NCBI GenBank assembly: GCA_964467315.1 | Contig: CAYXSA010000006.1 | Coordinates: 10,255 to 74,254 of the forward strand | Source: JAAFIM01 sp964467315 | GTDB taxonomy: Bacteria; Bacteroidota; Bacteroidia; Chitinophagales; Saprospiraceae | Length of the DNA stretch: 64,000 bases | Direction of reading: 5' to 3' | Shown here: one piece after another, positions 50,160 to 59,241 of the stretch | Layout of the letters: every line of letters starts with the position of its first letter | Numbering within the stretch: position 1 is the first letter of the stretch | Program-made: the position numbers and the translations under genes | The notes under the pieces: generated by a model | The model's database searches: none | Seen by the model: only the letters and a program-made list of their open reading frames with translations | Told to the model about the DNA's origin: nothing

Positions 50160-50190
50160 ATTCGTCATTCGCCGCTCGTCATTCGTCATT
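50160..50190. repeat. 7-bp tandem repeat after a T9SS gene stop
   Basis: On the minus strand the TAA stop runs into AATGACG units with one divergent unit (AGCGGCG). Confidence 0.7.
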
Positions 50191-52381
50191 ATTGCTTGAT
50201 GACTTTTTGCACGAATTTGCCTTCGCTGCTTTCGATTTGCAGCCAGTAGATACCAGCCGAAAGATTTTGGGTAGCGAGTTGTATTTGCTGCGTGCCAGCG
50301 GCTTGTTGTGCGGGGGCAGTTTCTACCACTACCTGACCTAAGGCGTTCATCAGGCGAACCTGTACTTTGCTGCTATTTTGCAGCTCGTAGCGCATTTCGA
50401 GATAACTGCCGAAGGGGTTGGGCATGACTTGTACGCTCATGCGGTTTTCGAGATTTTCTACCGATTGGGCGATTTCTTCGATGGTGCTGATAGCGTAGTT
50501 GGTTATGACGGGCTCATTGAAATCGAAGTAGATGGCGGCGCGGTTTTCGATGCTGGTACCAAGTGCCAAACCTGCTTGGCGCTGTATGTTGAATTTGATA
50601 TAGCCTTGACTGCCTTCGAGGTCGGTAGTAGAATCTGGCAAGTAGATTTGTGGGAAATCTACAACGAGAATGTTGCCATTTTCGATGTGCGCCGTACCAT
50701 TGTGGCTGAGGGCGATGCTGTTGATGGTTTCGATGAGGAGGTTGCTTTCCATCGTGTCGCGTACTACTACGCGGCGGGCGGGTGCTGTGCCTGTATTTTG
50801 GAAGCGAATGATATACTCAAAATTGGTATCGCCTTCGTAGATACCGCCCTCAAAATCGTCGCCTGTACGGTGTTCGCTCATGCGTTTATCGTTCGGGTCG
50901 TAAGAGCCTACGATAACGGTGCTGCTGGTATCGGTGTTGTTGGGTATGTAGCTATCTGTGCCGTTGAGCGTGATGGTGCCGATACTTGTGAGGGTCTGAC
51001 CGAGCAAAGAAACATTGGCGGGGACTGTCCAGTAGAAGGATACGGCGCGGCAAGCGCCAGGCTGCAGATTGCTGAAGCTAAAGTTAATCGTGCCGTTGGC
51101 GGCGCTGCTGCTCGTCATGGTGAGTGTGCCGCTTGTACCTGCGTTGCCGTAGTAATAGTAATTGTTCTGGATAGTTGGCAAGGCAGGCAAAATCGTCGCA
51201 TCGTAGTTGTACATGATAGTACCCGAAGCGGCAGCGCCGCCGTTGTTGCAGTAAAGCATATTTTGCCAGTGGCTGAAGCCGGGCGCTGCACCACCCATAT
51301 TCAAATCTATAGAAACGTCGTGCGTGTTGGGGTAAGCGATGAAGAAATCATTGCCTGACATGGTGCCGCCGCTTGCAGAGGTGATAACGGAGAGTTGGCT
51401 GCTGTTGGGGCAAACGATAGAGAGGTTGGTGTTGCCGTAGTAGCTGATATAGGTGAGGCTATGCGCACCTGGTGTGCGGCTACGCAGTTCGTACTCGCCT
51501 GTGAGTACATCGACGGGAGCGTACATAAAATTGCCGTTGGGCATGGTAGCACGCACATAACCCACCGTCATAACGGGGGCGTTCGTAACGCAACCTGCTA
51601 CTGTCGCATTGTATATGGTGCCCGAAATGGTAGTTTCGCAGTTGGGGTCATAGCCGACCTGCATATCTTGTACTATAGAGCAAGTACCGCCGATTTGGCT
51701 GACGGTAACAGCATACCAGCCAGCTGCCAAGCCTGTAGCTTGCATAGTAGATGCGCCATTTGACCAAAGATAGCTATAGTTGCCAGAGGCGTAGACCTGT
51801 GCCGAGCCGTTATTTTGCGAGCAAGAGGCAGGGTTTACCCAAGGCTGATAAATGGGGATGCCTGTGATGCCGCTTGCGTTGTAGTAGTGCATACAACCTG
51901 AAGTATCATACACGTACACATAGGGATTGGCGGGTAGGTTTTGCGCGTCTTCGTTGGTTTCGCCGTTTGACCATACGAAGGTGAAGGGTGGCATACCGCC
52001 GCTCAGGGTAAGGTCTACGGCAGCTCCCAAGCCGTTGCCTGAGCAGCCTTGCCGCGTAACCGTGTGCGTGATAGTGGGCGCAGGCGAAGCAGGCGCTAAA
52101 GAAACGGAGGCAACAGCCGTACAGCCTTGAGCATCAGTAATGGTTACGCTGGTGATGCCTGGGCGCATTGCCCAAGTGTTGGAGCCTGTTGTGCCGTTGC
52201 TCCAAACATACTGATAAGGCGCTGTGCCGCCCGTAGGGCTTGCCCACACCCAAGAAGAAGTGTCTGCGCAACTCCAAGAGGAATCTTGTACGATAGCGCT
52301 TAGATTGCATTGCGCTTGTGCGGCGTTTGCTAAGCCGAAGCTAAAAAGCAGAACCGCTAAAATGCGAGGTAATTGTTTCAT
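50189..52381 (-). CDS. T9SS cargo surface protein with SprB-like repeats
   Basis: Secreted protein of 730 residues. The signal peptide ends near ANAAQAQ. The N-terminal third has SprB-type Ig-like repeats (GGTAPYQYVWSNG, GGMPPFTFVWSNG, YSYLWSNG) followed by a long middle, a DUF7619-like domain (GSYDPNDKRMSEH, EYIIRFQNTGTAPARRVVVRD) and a type A T9SS sorting domain (VMPNPFGSYLEMRYEL to FVQKVIKQ). Family members include gliding adhesins and fibronectin-like cell-surface proteins. The ATG at 52381 gives the signal peptide; the longer frame (to 52543) does not. Confidence 0.85.
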   Translation of the reverse strand: MKQLPRILAVLLFSFGLANAAQAQCNLSAIVQDSSWSCADTSSWVWASPTGGTAPYQYVWSNGTTGSNTWAMRPGITSVTITDAQGCTAVASVSLAPASPAPTITHTVTRQGCSGNGLGAAVDLTLSGGMPPFTFVWSNGETNEDAQNLPANPYVYVYDTSGCMHYYNASGITGIPIYQPWVNPASCSQNNGSAQVYASGNYSYLWSNGASTMQATGLAAGWYAVTVSQIGGTCSIVQDMQVGYDPNCETTISGTIYNATVAGCVTNAPVMTVGYVRATMPNGNFMYAPVDVLTGEYELRSRTPGAHSLTYISYYGNTNLSIVCPNSSQLSVITSASGGTMSGNDFFIAYPNTHDVSIDLNMGGAAPGFSHWQNMLYCNNGGAAASGTIMYNYDATILPALPTIQNNYYYYGNAGTSGTLTMTSSSAANGTINFSFSNLQPGACRAVSFYWTVPANVSLLGQTLTSIGTITLNGTDSYIPNNTDTSSTVIVGSYDPNDKRMSEHRTGDDFEGGIYEGDTNFEYIIRFQNTGTAPARRVVVRDTMESNLLIETINSIALSHNGTAHIENGNILVVDFPQIYLPDSTTDLEGSQGYIKFNIQRQAGLALGTSIENRAAIYFDFNEPVITNYAISTIEEIAQSVENLENRMSVQVMPNPFGSYLEMRYELQNSSKVQVRLMNALGQVVVETAPAQQAAGTQQIQLATQNLSAGIYWLQIESSEGKFVQKVIKQ

Positions 52382-52568
52382 AATTAGATATGCGTGTTTG
52401 TGATAAGAAAGTGCTTGCTTATTTTTCGATAGTACAAAGAAACGGCGAAGAGGGCTTAGATAAAACAACAAAAAAATAGCTTTATCTATTTTAGTTTTTA
52501 TAGAACAGCTGTAATAGCTATAAAATAAAGTTGTTTTTATCAAAAAAACTTTATTTTAGGATAGGGCA

Positions 52569-52596
52569 AAGCGCAGCCTTTGCTGCGCTTTTTTTG
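52569..52596 (+). terminator. Intrinsic terminator-like hairpin
   Basis: Stem AGCGCAGC / GCTGCGCT with loop CTTT, then seven T. It lies between two divergent genes, so its target transcript is unclear. Confidence 0.65.
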
Positions 52597-52598
52597 GG

Positions 52599-52713
52599 AT
52601 TGCGTGAGGGATAGTAGGGGCGCTGTAGGGGCGTAGCATGCTACGCCCCTACAGTCGCGCCCCGAATAGCCCGACCGCGCCCCCTTTTTAGGGGCGCGGG
52701 CACGCCCAAAAAA
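52599..52713 (-). repeat. Interspersed modular repeat, copy 19 (reverse)
   Basis: GCGTGAGGGATAG end; cassette GGGGCGTAGC/GCTACGCCCC centred on GCATGC; first hairpin CGCGCCCC/GGGGCGCG; GGGCACGCCC end. The rest of the 516-bp gap contains ACACGAAGTGAACGCG and an A/T-rich stretch with the promoter below. Confidence 0.83.
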
Positions 52714-52844
52714 GGTAAAAAATGAACACGAAGTGAACGCGCAGCGAACTAAATGGAAAATTAAAAATCTATAAAAGTATAGATGCAATTTGCTGAAAAT
52801 CAGTTTTTTGTGAAAAATAAAAATGTATTAAGGAATATAAAATT

Positions 52845-52874
52845 TTTGCTTAAAGCTAAAAGGGCTTATTTTTG
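52845..52874 (+). promoter_or_regulatory. Promoter of the 1707-residue surface protein
   Basis: TTTG (52845-52848), 18-base gap, TATTTTTG (52867-52874); the ATG is 24 bases further. Confidence 0.7.
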
Positions 52875-52897
52875 TCGAAAATCTTTATTATCACATT

Positions 52898-55800
52898 ATG
52901 CTTAGATATTTACTTTTTGCGCTTTTGTTGCTAAATGCTGTTCGATTGGGTGCGCAATGCGACAGCGGCAACGGTTTGGATTTGTATTGGCGCGCGGGTA
53001 GCGGCAATTTTAACGACCCGACGCGCTGGGAAGTGGGGTCGGCGGGCAGTGGCGTGGAGCCTTGCCAAGCGCCGCGCTCGGAGGACAATGTATTTTTTCC
53101 TGCTGCGTCTTTCCCTTCGGCGACGACGATAACGCTGGATATAAATTCCAACTGTAGGGATATGATTTGGGAGGCGGGCGCGTTGAGTACGGCGCGTTTG
53201 TTGGGTGCTTCGCTCTCGACCTCGCTCGATGTGTATGGCGATTTGGCTTTATCGACGCAGGTTATTTGGGATTTTGACGGGGAGTTGCGTTTGAAGTCCG
53301 TGCGTCCAGCGGGCACAGTGCATACGATACAGACGGCGGGGCGGCGTATTTTGGTGGAGCGATTGGTGATAGAGCCGACGAATGTGGTGGAATATCGCTT
53401 GGTCGATGATTTGTATGTTGATGACCATTTGCAGGCGACCAACAATAATCTCGGCGGGCAGATAGCTTTCAATTCGGGGTTTTTCAATACGAATGGTCGC
53501 AGTTTGCGGGCGGATAATTTTAGCTCGCAGAGCGGGAATGCGCAGCGCAGGCTGGATATACGCAATTCGCGGGTGGAGATGACGCGCAACGACCGTTTTG
53601 GCGGTACGGCTTGGACGGCTTGGAGTGTGGATTTTAATCGGGCGACGAATAATTTTGCGGCTTTCGAGACGGCGGGTTCGCATCTGATAATTTCCGATTT
53701 GAATACTTCTTGGGTGTATTTGGGCACGGGGATACGCTACGATACCTTGACTTTTGGGCGGGCGTACAACAATCCGACGACGGAAAACGCTACTTTATTG
53801 TCTTATGTAACGGGCATAAACGATACCTTTTCGCAGGTAAATATCTATCGGCGGGTGGCAGCGGAGGGGACTTGGACTTTGGTAGCAAATACAGTGAATA
53901 TGCACCCTTTTGCGCATTTGGCGGGTGGGGGTGTGTTGAATTTGACGACGGACGCTATCAATGTTTTGGGCGGCTGCGGCTCTTTTCCTTCTTTGGCTTC
54001 TTCGGGTATGCCGACCCGCTCGGCGGGTTATGGCTGGAATGGCAGCATCAACTTGACGAAACTAACGGCGGGTGTATTGAATTTGCAGCAGCTTATCATA
54101 GGTCGCGTTACTGCCAACACGACGGGCGGGCGCAGCTATACGGCTACCAACTGCGCCGACAAGGGCGCGAACAGCAATATCAGTTTTGGCGCTACAGCGG
54201 GTCGGGCTTTGTTTTTCCGCGATGCGGGCGACCGCAGATGGCATACTTTGGCGAATTGGCAGGAGTGGGACGGCTTTGCCTTTGCGCCTGCTGCCTGTCT
54301 GCCTACGCCTTTTGATGATGTGTATTTTGATGGTTCTTCTTTCCCGAATGCGGCGAAAAGGCTGCTCATTATGGAGCGGGCAGTTTGCAAGGATATGCGT
54401 TGGCTACCGACGGTAGCAGCGACGGCAGAAATACAACTCTCCTCCGTCATGCACCTATTCGGTACGCTCGAATGGGCGGCAACGATGACGGCGGCGCGTT
54501 TCGTGGGCGGCAACTATATGATGCTTTGCAGCCAAACTCAAGACAGCATTATCAGCAACGGCGCTATCAACAATACCATCAATATCCACTTGGATAACGA
54601 TGCCGATTATCGCATTTTCGGCAATTATCAGGGCTTGATAGGCGGAGGCCCTGGCTGTATGATGCGGGCTGCGGCAACGGATTTGCGTCCCTTTGGCGTT
54701 TTTTACTTCTCTCGGGCTGTTTTTGATGGTACACAAGTATACGTTAGCTCGCAGACGCTCAACCAAGGCGCAACGGTCGTATATAGCGGCAACGCCACTT
54801 TTCACCTCCAAACACCTGGTTCGGAACTATGGATGAATCACCTGCCGAATGTCATCGTATACAGCAACGCCGTTTGGCAGGCTTGGCCAGATTTCCGCAT
54901 CACGGGCAATCTCGAGTTGCAGGAAGATGCTACCGCCTTTATCGGTGTGCCCACACAGCGAACCAGCCAGCTCAATGTAGTCGGCGGCTTAAACGGGGCG
55001 GCAGGCAATGCCAGCTTACAGCGCGGTAGTCGACTGATTTTCGCTAATTTCAACAATACCTCCGCACTCATACAAGGCAATCTCACGCTTGCAGGCGACT
55101 GCCAAAAGATGGCAAGCATACAGACCTTCGACGGGCAACCCATGAACGGGGCTACAGGCTTCCGACTCATCGGCAGCTATAGTATACAGAACGCCTACAT
55201 ACAAGGCATGAAAAATACCTCTGCCGCCCCGAATGCCAGCATCTCCGCCCTCAATAGCATCGACGGTAGCAATAATACGAATGTAGTATTCACCGCTTCT
55301 GCAAGCAATACTTATTATTGGAGAGCGCTTACGAGCGACCCCACAGACTTTACAGGCAATTGGTCGGATGCAGGGCATTGGACGACCAACCCCGCCAATC
55401 TCACGGGCGATAATGGCTGCGTGCCTTCGGGCTTCGATGATGTCGTTTTTGATAATCTTTCCTTTTCAGGCTCAAGCAATGGCTGTACCGTCAGTTCTGC
55501 AAGCTTCTGCCGAGATGTATACATACAAGCTGCGCAGCGCTTCGTCGTAGCGGGCGGCGTACTTACGGTCAGAGATTTTAATGTGCAGCACAGCGCCGCC
55601 GTCTTGGAGAGTAGCACCACCGCGCAGCAGATTTTTATTGGCGGTTCGCTGCTCCTCGCCCCCAATATGCCCAATATGCGCTATCGTGGCGACATTACCC
55701 TCAACGGACTAACGGGCAATATACAAACACAGGGCACCCCCTTACAAATTCGCGTCCTTCACCTCAACCGCGTCGGCGGCGTTTGGCAGATGCTCGACGG

Positions 55801-58021
55801 CTTAGACTTGGACAATGCTTGGGCAGGCGCAAATACCACCAACACCCACAACGGCGAATTGCGCCTATCGGCAGGAACGCTACACACCAATAGCCACCCG
55901 CTTTCTATGAGCTCCTTTTTCAATGCCTCCCTAACCACGCAGCCCCGTGCCCTGCATTTGGGTAGCTCCTTAGTTACCCACCGCCTGCGCGCCCCACACC
56001 AAAACAACGGCACCCAAAAATGGGCTTGGAACATCAACCCCACTAATTTTGTCCTTACCAGCAATGCCGATGCCCAAATAAATTTCGGTCCCGCTACCGT
56101 TTTTAGCACCAGCGTCAACATCGATTTTTTCATGGGCAATGGGCTAAATTATCCCAATGTTCGCATCTTCGACCAAGACCAGCCCCTCAATTTATACGGC
56201 AATACGGGCTACAGATACCTCGATTTGGAGGGCAATTTTTTAGTCGACGGCAATACGAGCGTCGATAGCCTGCGCCTCGTCGGCGGCTACACTTACCGCT
56301 TCCGCAGTGGTAGCCTCCAAACCCTGCGCGCTCCGCATGGGCGCATCATCTCCAACGGTACCAGCTCCAGCTTCATCAATATCGAAGGCGCTACAGCGGG
56401 CTTGCCCTTTACCCTGCGCAAAGCCTACGGGGAAGCCTTTTGCATAGATTATGTCAAGGTGAAAGACTGCATCGGTGCGAAAGAAACCAATATGTTACTC
56501 GTACCCACTACGCCTACAGATTACCAACTCATACAGCCCTTTTTGGAGTTTCAGACGGGTACGAACTCCGACAATATCGGCGGCACGGCTACAGGCATTT
56601 GGGCGTTCAATCTGCCGCCTTTGGTGCTGCCCCAGTACAGCGGGGGCGCAAATCTCCAACTCTGCCGCACAGGCACGGTCAATTATCTGCCGCTTACCAT
56701 GTTGGGCACTTCGCCCTATGTTTTGAGCTATACTTGGACGGATAACCTCGCCAATGCGGGCAATAGCACCCTGCTCGTTTATGACGACGACAGCGACCCC
56801 AATACGCCTTATGTCTACCCTGTCGCCATCAGCAGCACGGCGGGCGAGGTCTATTATACGCTCAATCTGCGCACCTCGCGCTGCGGCGAATTTACCCCCA
56901 ATACCATTAGCAACATCACCGTAACGCAGCCCGCCGCCGACCTGCTCGTCAGCCAGCCCCGCGCCAATACCTGCACCTTCAACAACGAAAATGTATGGCT
57001 TACCCTGCTCGACCCCGTCGATGAGCGCCCTATGCTTTCTTTGCTCGACCAAGTGAGCGGCGCAGACACGCAACCGCTCGGCAGTGTGAGCAGCGAAGTC
57101 TTTTTTGATGCCACGATACAGTATTATTTTGATGGCACCTTTTCTTATCCTTACCTGCGCCGCCATTGGCAGATAACGCCCACCAACAACGACCAAGCCC
57201 GTGTTAGGCTCTATTTCACTCAAGCCGAATTGGACGAACTCGCGCTGGCGACCTATGTGGGTGCATTCAACGGCACGCTCGACCCTGCCACGCAGATACA
57301 AGTCCGCAAATTTACGGGCAACGGCGTAGGCGTAGGGGCGATGACTATCGTACCGCATACGGTTACGACGCTTTCGGGCGCTGCGGCGCAGCCATTTAGC
57401 TCGACGGCGAATGTTATTTGCGTAGAATTTTACATACCCAGCTTCTCGCATTTTATCATCACGCCCACGCTTGATATGGTTTTGCCGATAGAGTTGGCGG
57501 GTTTTAGCGCCGAAAAATTGGGCACTACTCAAGCCCTGCTCAAATGGCAGCTGGAAAGCGAAACAGATGTATTGCGTTACGAGATAGAGCGCAGCCGCAC
57601 AGGCGCAGGCGCGGGCGAGCGCATCGGCGAAGTCGCCGCTACAGGCGCAACGCATTACAGCTTCATAGATAACGCGCCGCTTGCGGGCGCAAATTATTAC
57701 CGCCTGCGCGCTGTTGATATTGATGGCTCCGCGCAGTATAGCGATTGGCGGGTGCTGGATTTTGGCGCAGACGGCGATGCGCCCGCTGTGCAACTTTTGC
57801 CCAATCCGACCAATGGCAATACGGTTATTAGCTTGTCGGAGGCTACCGCTGTTGAGGTTCGCCTATTCAATCATTTGGGGCAATTGGTCGATACGCAGCA
57901 ATTCCCTGCCCAACAAAACCGCCATGCGCTCGATGTCAGCCGCCTGCCTTCGGGCATCTACACCCTGCAAATTCAGTCGGCAGGCGCTTGGGTGCAGACC
58001 CTGAAATTAGTCCGCGAGTAA
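52898..58021 (+). CDS. Large T9SS cargo surface protein (1707 residues)
   Basis: Secreted surface protein. Signal peptide MLRYLLFALLLLNAVRLGAQ. Three recurrent segments mark long modules: YWRAGSGNFNDPTRWE near residue 28, FFRDAGDRRWHTLANWQEWD near 440 and YYWRALTSDPTDFTGNWS near 805, each followed by a Cys-containing loop and (D)NVFF/DVYFD/DVVFD. The C-terminus holds a discoidin/Ig-like region (AGFSAEKLGTTQALLKWQLESE) and a type A T9SS sorting domain (LLPNPTNGNTVISL to TLKLVRE). Function unknown. Third-codon use shifts from G/T-ending in the first ~1.5 kb to C/A-ending after ~54.4 kb. Confidence 0.87.
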   Translation: MLRYLLFALLLLNAVRLGAQCDSGNGLDLYWRAGSGNFNDPTRWEVGSAGSGVEPCQAPRSEDNVFFPAASFPSATTITLDINSNCRDMIWEAGALSTARLLGASLSTSLDVYGDLALSTQVIWDFDGELRLKSVRPAGTVHTIQTAGRRILVERLVIEPTNVVEYRLVDDLYVDDHLQATNNNLGGQIAFNSGFFNTNGRSLRADNFSSQSGNAQRRLDIRNSRVEMTRNDRFGGTAWTAWSVDFNRATNNFAAFETAGSHLIISDLNTSWVYLGTGIRYDTLTFGRAYNNPTTENATLLSYVTGINDTFSQVNIYRRVAAEGTWTLVANTVNMHPFAHLAGGGVLNLTTDAINVLGGCGSFPSLASSGMPTRSAGYGWNGSINLTKLTAGVLNLQQLIIGRVTANTTGGRSYTATNCADKGANSNISFGATAGRALFFRDAGDRRWHTLANWQEWDGFAFAPAACLPTPFDDVYFDGSSFPNAAKRLLIMERAVCKDMRWLPTVAATAEIQLSSVMHLFGTLEWAATMTAARFVGGNYMMLCSQTQDSIISNGAINNTINIHLDNDADYRIFGNYQGLIGGGPGCMMRAAATDLRPFGVFYFSRAVFDGTQVYVSSQTLNQGATVVYSGNATFHLQTPGSELWMNHLPNVIVYSNAVWQAWPDFRITGNLELQEDATAFIGVPTQRTSQLNVVGGLNGAAGNASLQRGSRLIFANFNNTSALIQGNLTLAGDCQKMASIQTFDGQPMNGATGFRLIGSYSIQNAYIQGMKNTSAAPNASISALNSIDGSNNTNVVFTASASNTYYWRALTSDPTDFTGNWSDAGHWTTNPANLTGDNGCVPSGFDDVVFDNLSFSGSSNGCTVSSASFCRDVYIQAAQRFVVAGGVLTVRDFNVQHSAAVLESSTTAQQIFIGGSLLLAPNMPNMRYRGDITLNGLTGNIQTQGTPLQIRVLHLNRVGGVWQMLDGLDLDNAWAGANTTNTHNGELRLSAGTLHTNSHPLSMSSFFNASLTTQPRALHLGSSLVTHRLRAPHQNNGTQKWAWNINPTNFVLTSNADAQINFGPATVFSTSVNIDFFMGNGLNYPNVRIFDQDQPLNLYGNTGYRYLDLEGNFLVDGNTSVDSLRLVGGYTYRFRSGSLQTLRAPHGRIISNGTSSSFINIEGATAGLPFTLRKAYGEAFCIDYVKVKDCIGAKETNMLLVPTTPTDYQLIQPFLEFQTGTNSDNIGGTATGIWAFNLPPLVLPQYSGGANLQLCRTGTVNYLPLTMLGTSPYVLSYTWTDNLANAGNSTLLVYDDDSDPNTPYVYPVAISSTAGEVYYTLNLRTSRCGEFTPNTISNITVTQPAADLLVSQPRANTCTFNNENVWLTLLDPVDERPMLSLLDQVSGADTQPLGSVSSEVFFDATIQYYFDGTFSYPYLRRHWQITPTNNDQARVRLYFTQAELDELALATYVGAFNGTLDPATQIQVRKFTGNGVGVGAMTIVPHTVTTLSGAAAQPFSSTANVICVEFYIPSFSHFIITPTLDMVLPIELAGFSAEKLGTTQALLKWQLESETDVLRYEIERSRTGAGAGERIGEVAATGATHYSFIDNAPLAGANYYRLRAVDIDGSAQYSDWRVLDFGADGDAPAVQLLPNPTNGNTVISLSEATAVEVRLFNHLGQLVDTQQFPAQQNRHALDVSRLPSGIYTLQIQSAGAWVQTLKLVRE

Positions 58022-58031
58022 GCGTTTTTTA

Positions 58032-58162
58032 ATTTTGGCGTGCCCCTGCTCCCCGCGCCGCGCAAAGCGCGGCGCTTAAAGGTCGCAGGGTCGGGCTATC
58101 TGGGGCGTATCCACATCGCCCTAATGGGCGAATGTTGATTCGCCCCTACTATCCCTCACGCG
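58032..58162 (+). repeat. Interspersed modular repeat, copy 20 (forward)
   Basis: First-hairpin site GCGCCGCGC/GCGCGGCGC, GTCGGGCTAT, a GGGGCG...GGGCGAATGTTGATTCGCCCC cassette and CTATCCCTCACGC. Confidence 0.82.
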
Positions 58163-58163
58163 T

Positions 58164-58197
58164 AAAAAATCCCCACGCCCAAAGGGGGCGCGGGGCA
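58164..58197 (-). terminator. Minus-strand terminator-like hairpin
   Basis: CCCCACGCCC / GGGCGCGGGG (one mismatch) with a T run on the minus strand; same unit as at 50067, abutting copy 20. Confidence 0.55.
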
Positions 58198-58208
58198 GCC
58201 TGCCAAAT

Positions 58209-58502
58209 CACTCGGCAGTCCCACCCAACCACTCGGCGATGCCCTCCAACTACTCGGCGATACCGTCCAACCACTCGGCGATGCCCTCCAACCACTCGGC
58301 GATGCCCTCCAACCACTCGGCGATGCCCTCTAACTACTCGGCGATGCCGTCCAACTACTCGGCGATGCCCTCCAACTACTCGGCAGTCCCACCCAACTAC
58401 TCGGCGATGCCCTCCAACTACTCGGCGATGCCGTCCAACTACTCGGCGATGCCGTCCAACTACTCGGCGATGTCCTCCAACTACTCGGAAGCCTCGTTCA
58501 AC
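58209..58502. repeat. Minisatellite, 14 x 21-bp units
   Basis: The unit (C/T)ACTCGGCGATGCC(C/G)TCCAAC is repeated 14 times with few changes; units 1 and 9 carry the variant CAGTCCCACC, and unit 14 is more divergent. Because 21 is a multiple of three, frames stay open (heptapeptide PSNYSAM in one), but no ribosome-binding site, signal or promoter supports a gene. It lies between two convergent genes. Confidence 0.9.
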
Positions 58503-58566
58503 GAATTTTTGAGCTAAAAGAGCAAATTTTTGTTTTAAAAGAGTGGATTGGCGGCTATGCCAGCGC

Positions 58567-59124
58567 TCAATATCCCTCTGCCCATTTGTCGGTATGCCAT
58601 TGCTTAATAAGTTGTTCCCAATTTACCGCATCTGCTGCCATTTCTTGGTATAGTTGCGTTCTATTTTCATCGTTTAGATAAGGGTTTTCTTGCACTTGTT
58701 GCACAAATATATGCAAAGGCTGATAGAAAAAGCCCCGAAGCAATCCGCTTAAGCTGTGGTCGGCATCGCGGTATTTTGGCATAAAATAGAGGCGTATTAG
58801 TAGTGGCAAGAGCGGGCGTATATCGCTATTAGCGCCTTCTAAGAGTTTTTCTGCTGCGCAGATACCCATCGCTAAACCTCTACAATTGTGCTCAATTTCA
58901 TATTCAAGCAAGCGTTTGGCTATAGGCATAATATCCATGCCCGATGCTAAGATAAGGGGCATACTTTGCTGACACAAGTCGGCGGGGTCTTGCCAATATG
59001 CAAGATGTTCCAAAAAAGTATATTCTCCAGCCGCTAAACTGGGCAGGAGGTATTTTTCGATGATTTGCTTGCGCTCTTCGTATTCGGCATCATCGTATTC
59101 GGCTATTATGTTGGATATATTCAT
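58567..59124 (-). CDS. Hypothetical alpha-helical protein
   Basis: Protein of 185 residues, not recognised. It is rich in Leu, Glu, Tyr and Ala with predicted helices (EYDDAEYEERKQIIEKYLLP, MPIAKRLLEYEIEHNCRGLAMGICAAEKLL, LLPLLIRLYFMPKYRDADHS) and no signal peptide, so it is probably cytoplasmic. The pattern resembles an ARM/HEAT-like helical array. The ATG at 59124 is used; the frame further upstream passes into repeat copy 21. Confidence 0.65.
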   Translation of the reverse strand: MNISNIIAEYDDAEYEERKQIIEKYLLPSLAAGEYTFLEHLAYWQDPADLCQQSMPLILASGMDIMPIAKRLLEYEIEHNCRGLAMGICAAEKLLEGANSDIRPLLPLLIRLYFMPKYRDADHSLSGLLRGFFYQPLHIFVQQVQENPYLNDENRTQLYQEMAADAVNWEQLIKQWHTDKWAEGY

Positions 59125-59241
59125 CGGGTAGGGTGCGTAAGCTTTTATTTGCTTGAAAATCCTGCGAACGATGGCAAGATAGGAAATAGTTTTATAGGTA
59201 GTGTACCGCCTGCGCCCCGCCGCCCTTTGCGGCGCGGGCAA

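Noticed and set aside
50378..51358. Plus-strand frame of 326 residues opposite the T9SS protein
   Set aside because: Antisense shadow; composition is that of a reversed Ser/Thr-rich gene.
56495..57793. Minus-strand frame of 432 residues opposite the 1707-residue protein
   Set aside because: It is antisense to a gene with clear domains and a sorting tail; no domain of its own is seen, and long antisense frames are common in such skewed-codon genes.
58132..58517. Two plus-strand open frames through the minisatellite (RRCPPTT and PSNYSAM repeats)
   Set aside because: They are open only because the unit is 21 bp; there is no promoter, ribosome-binding site or signal peptide.
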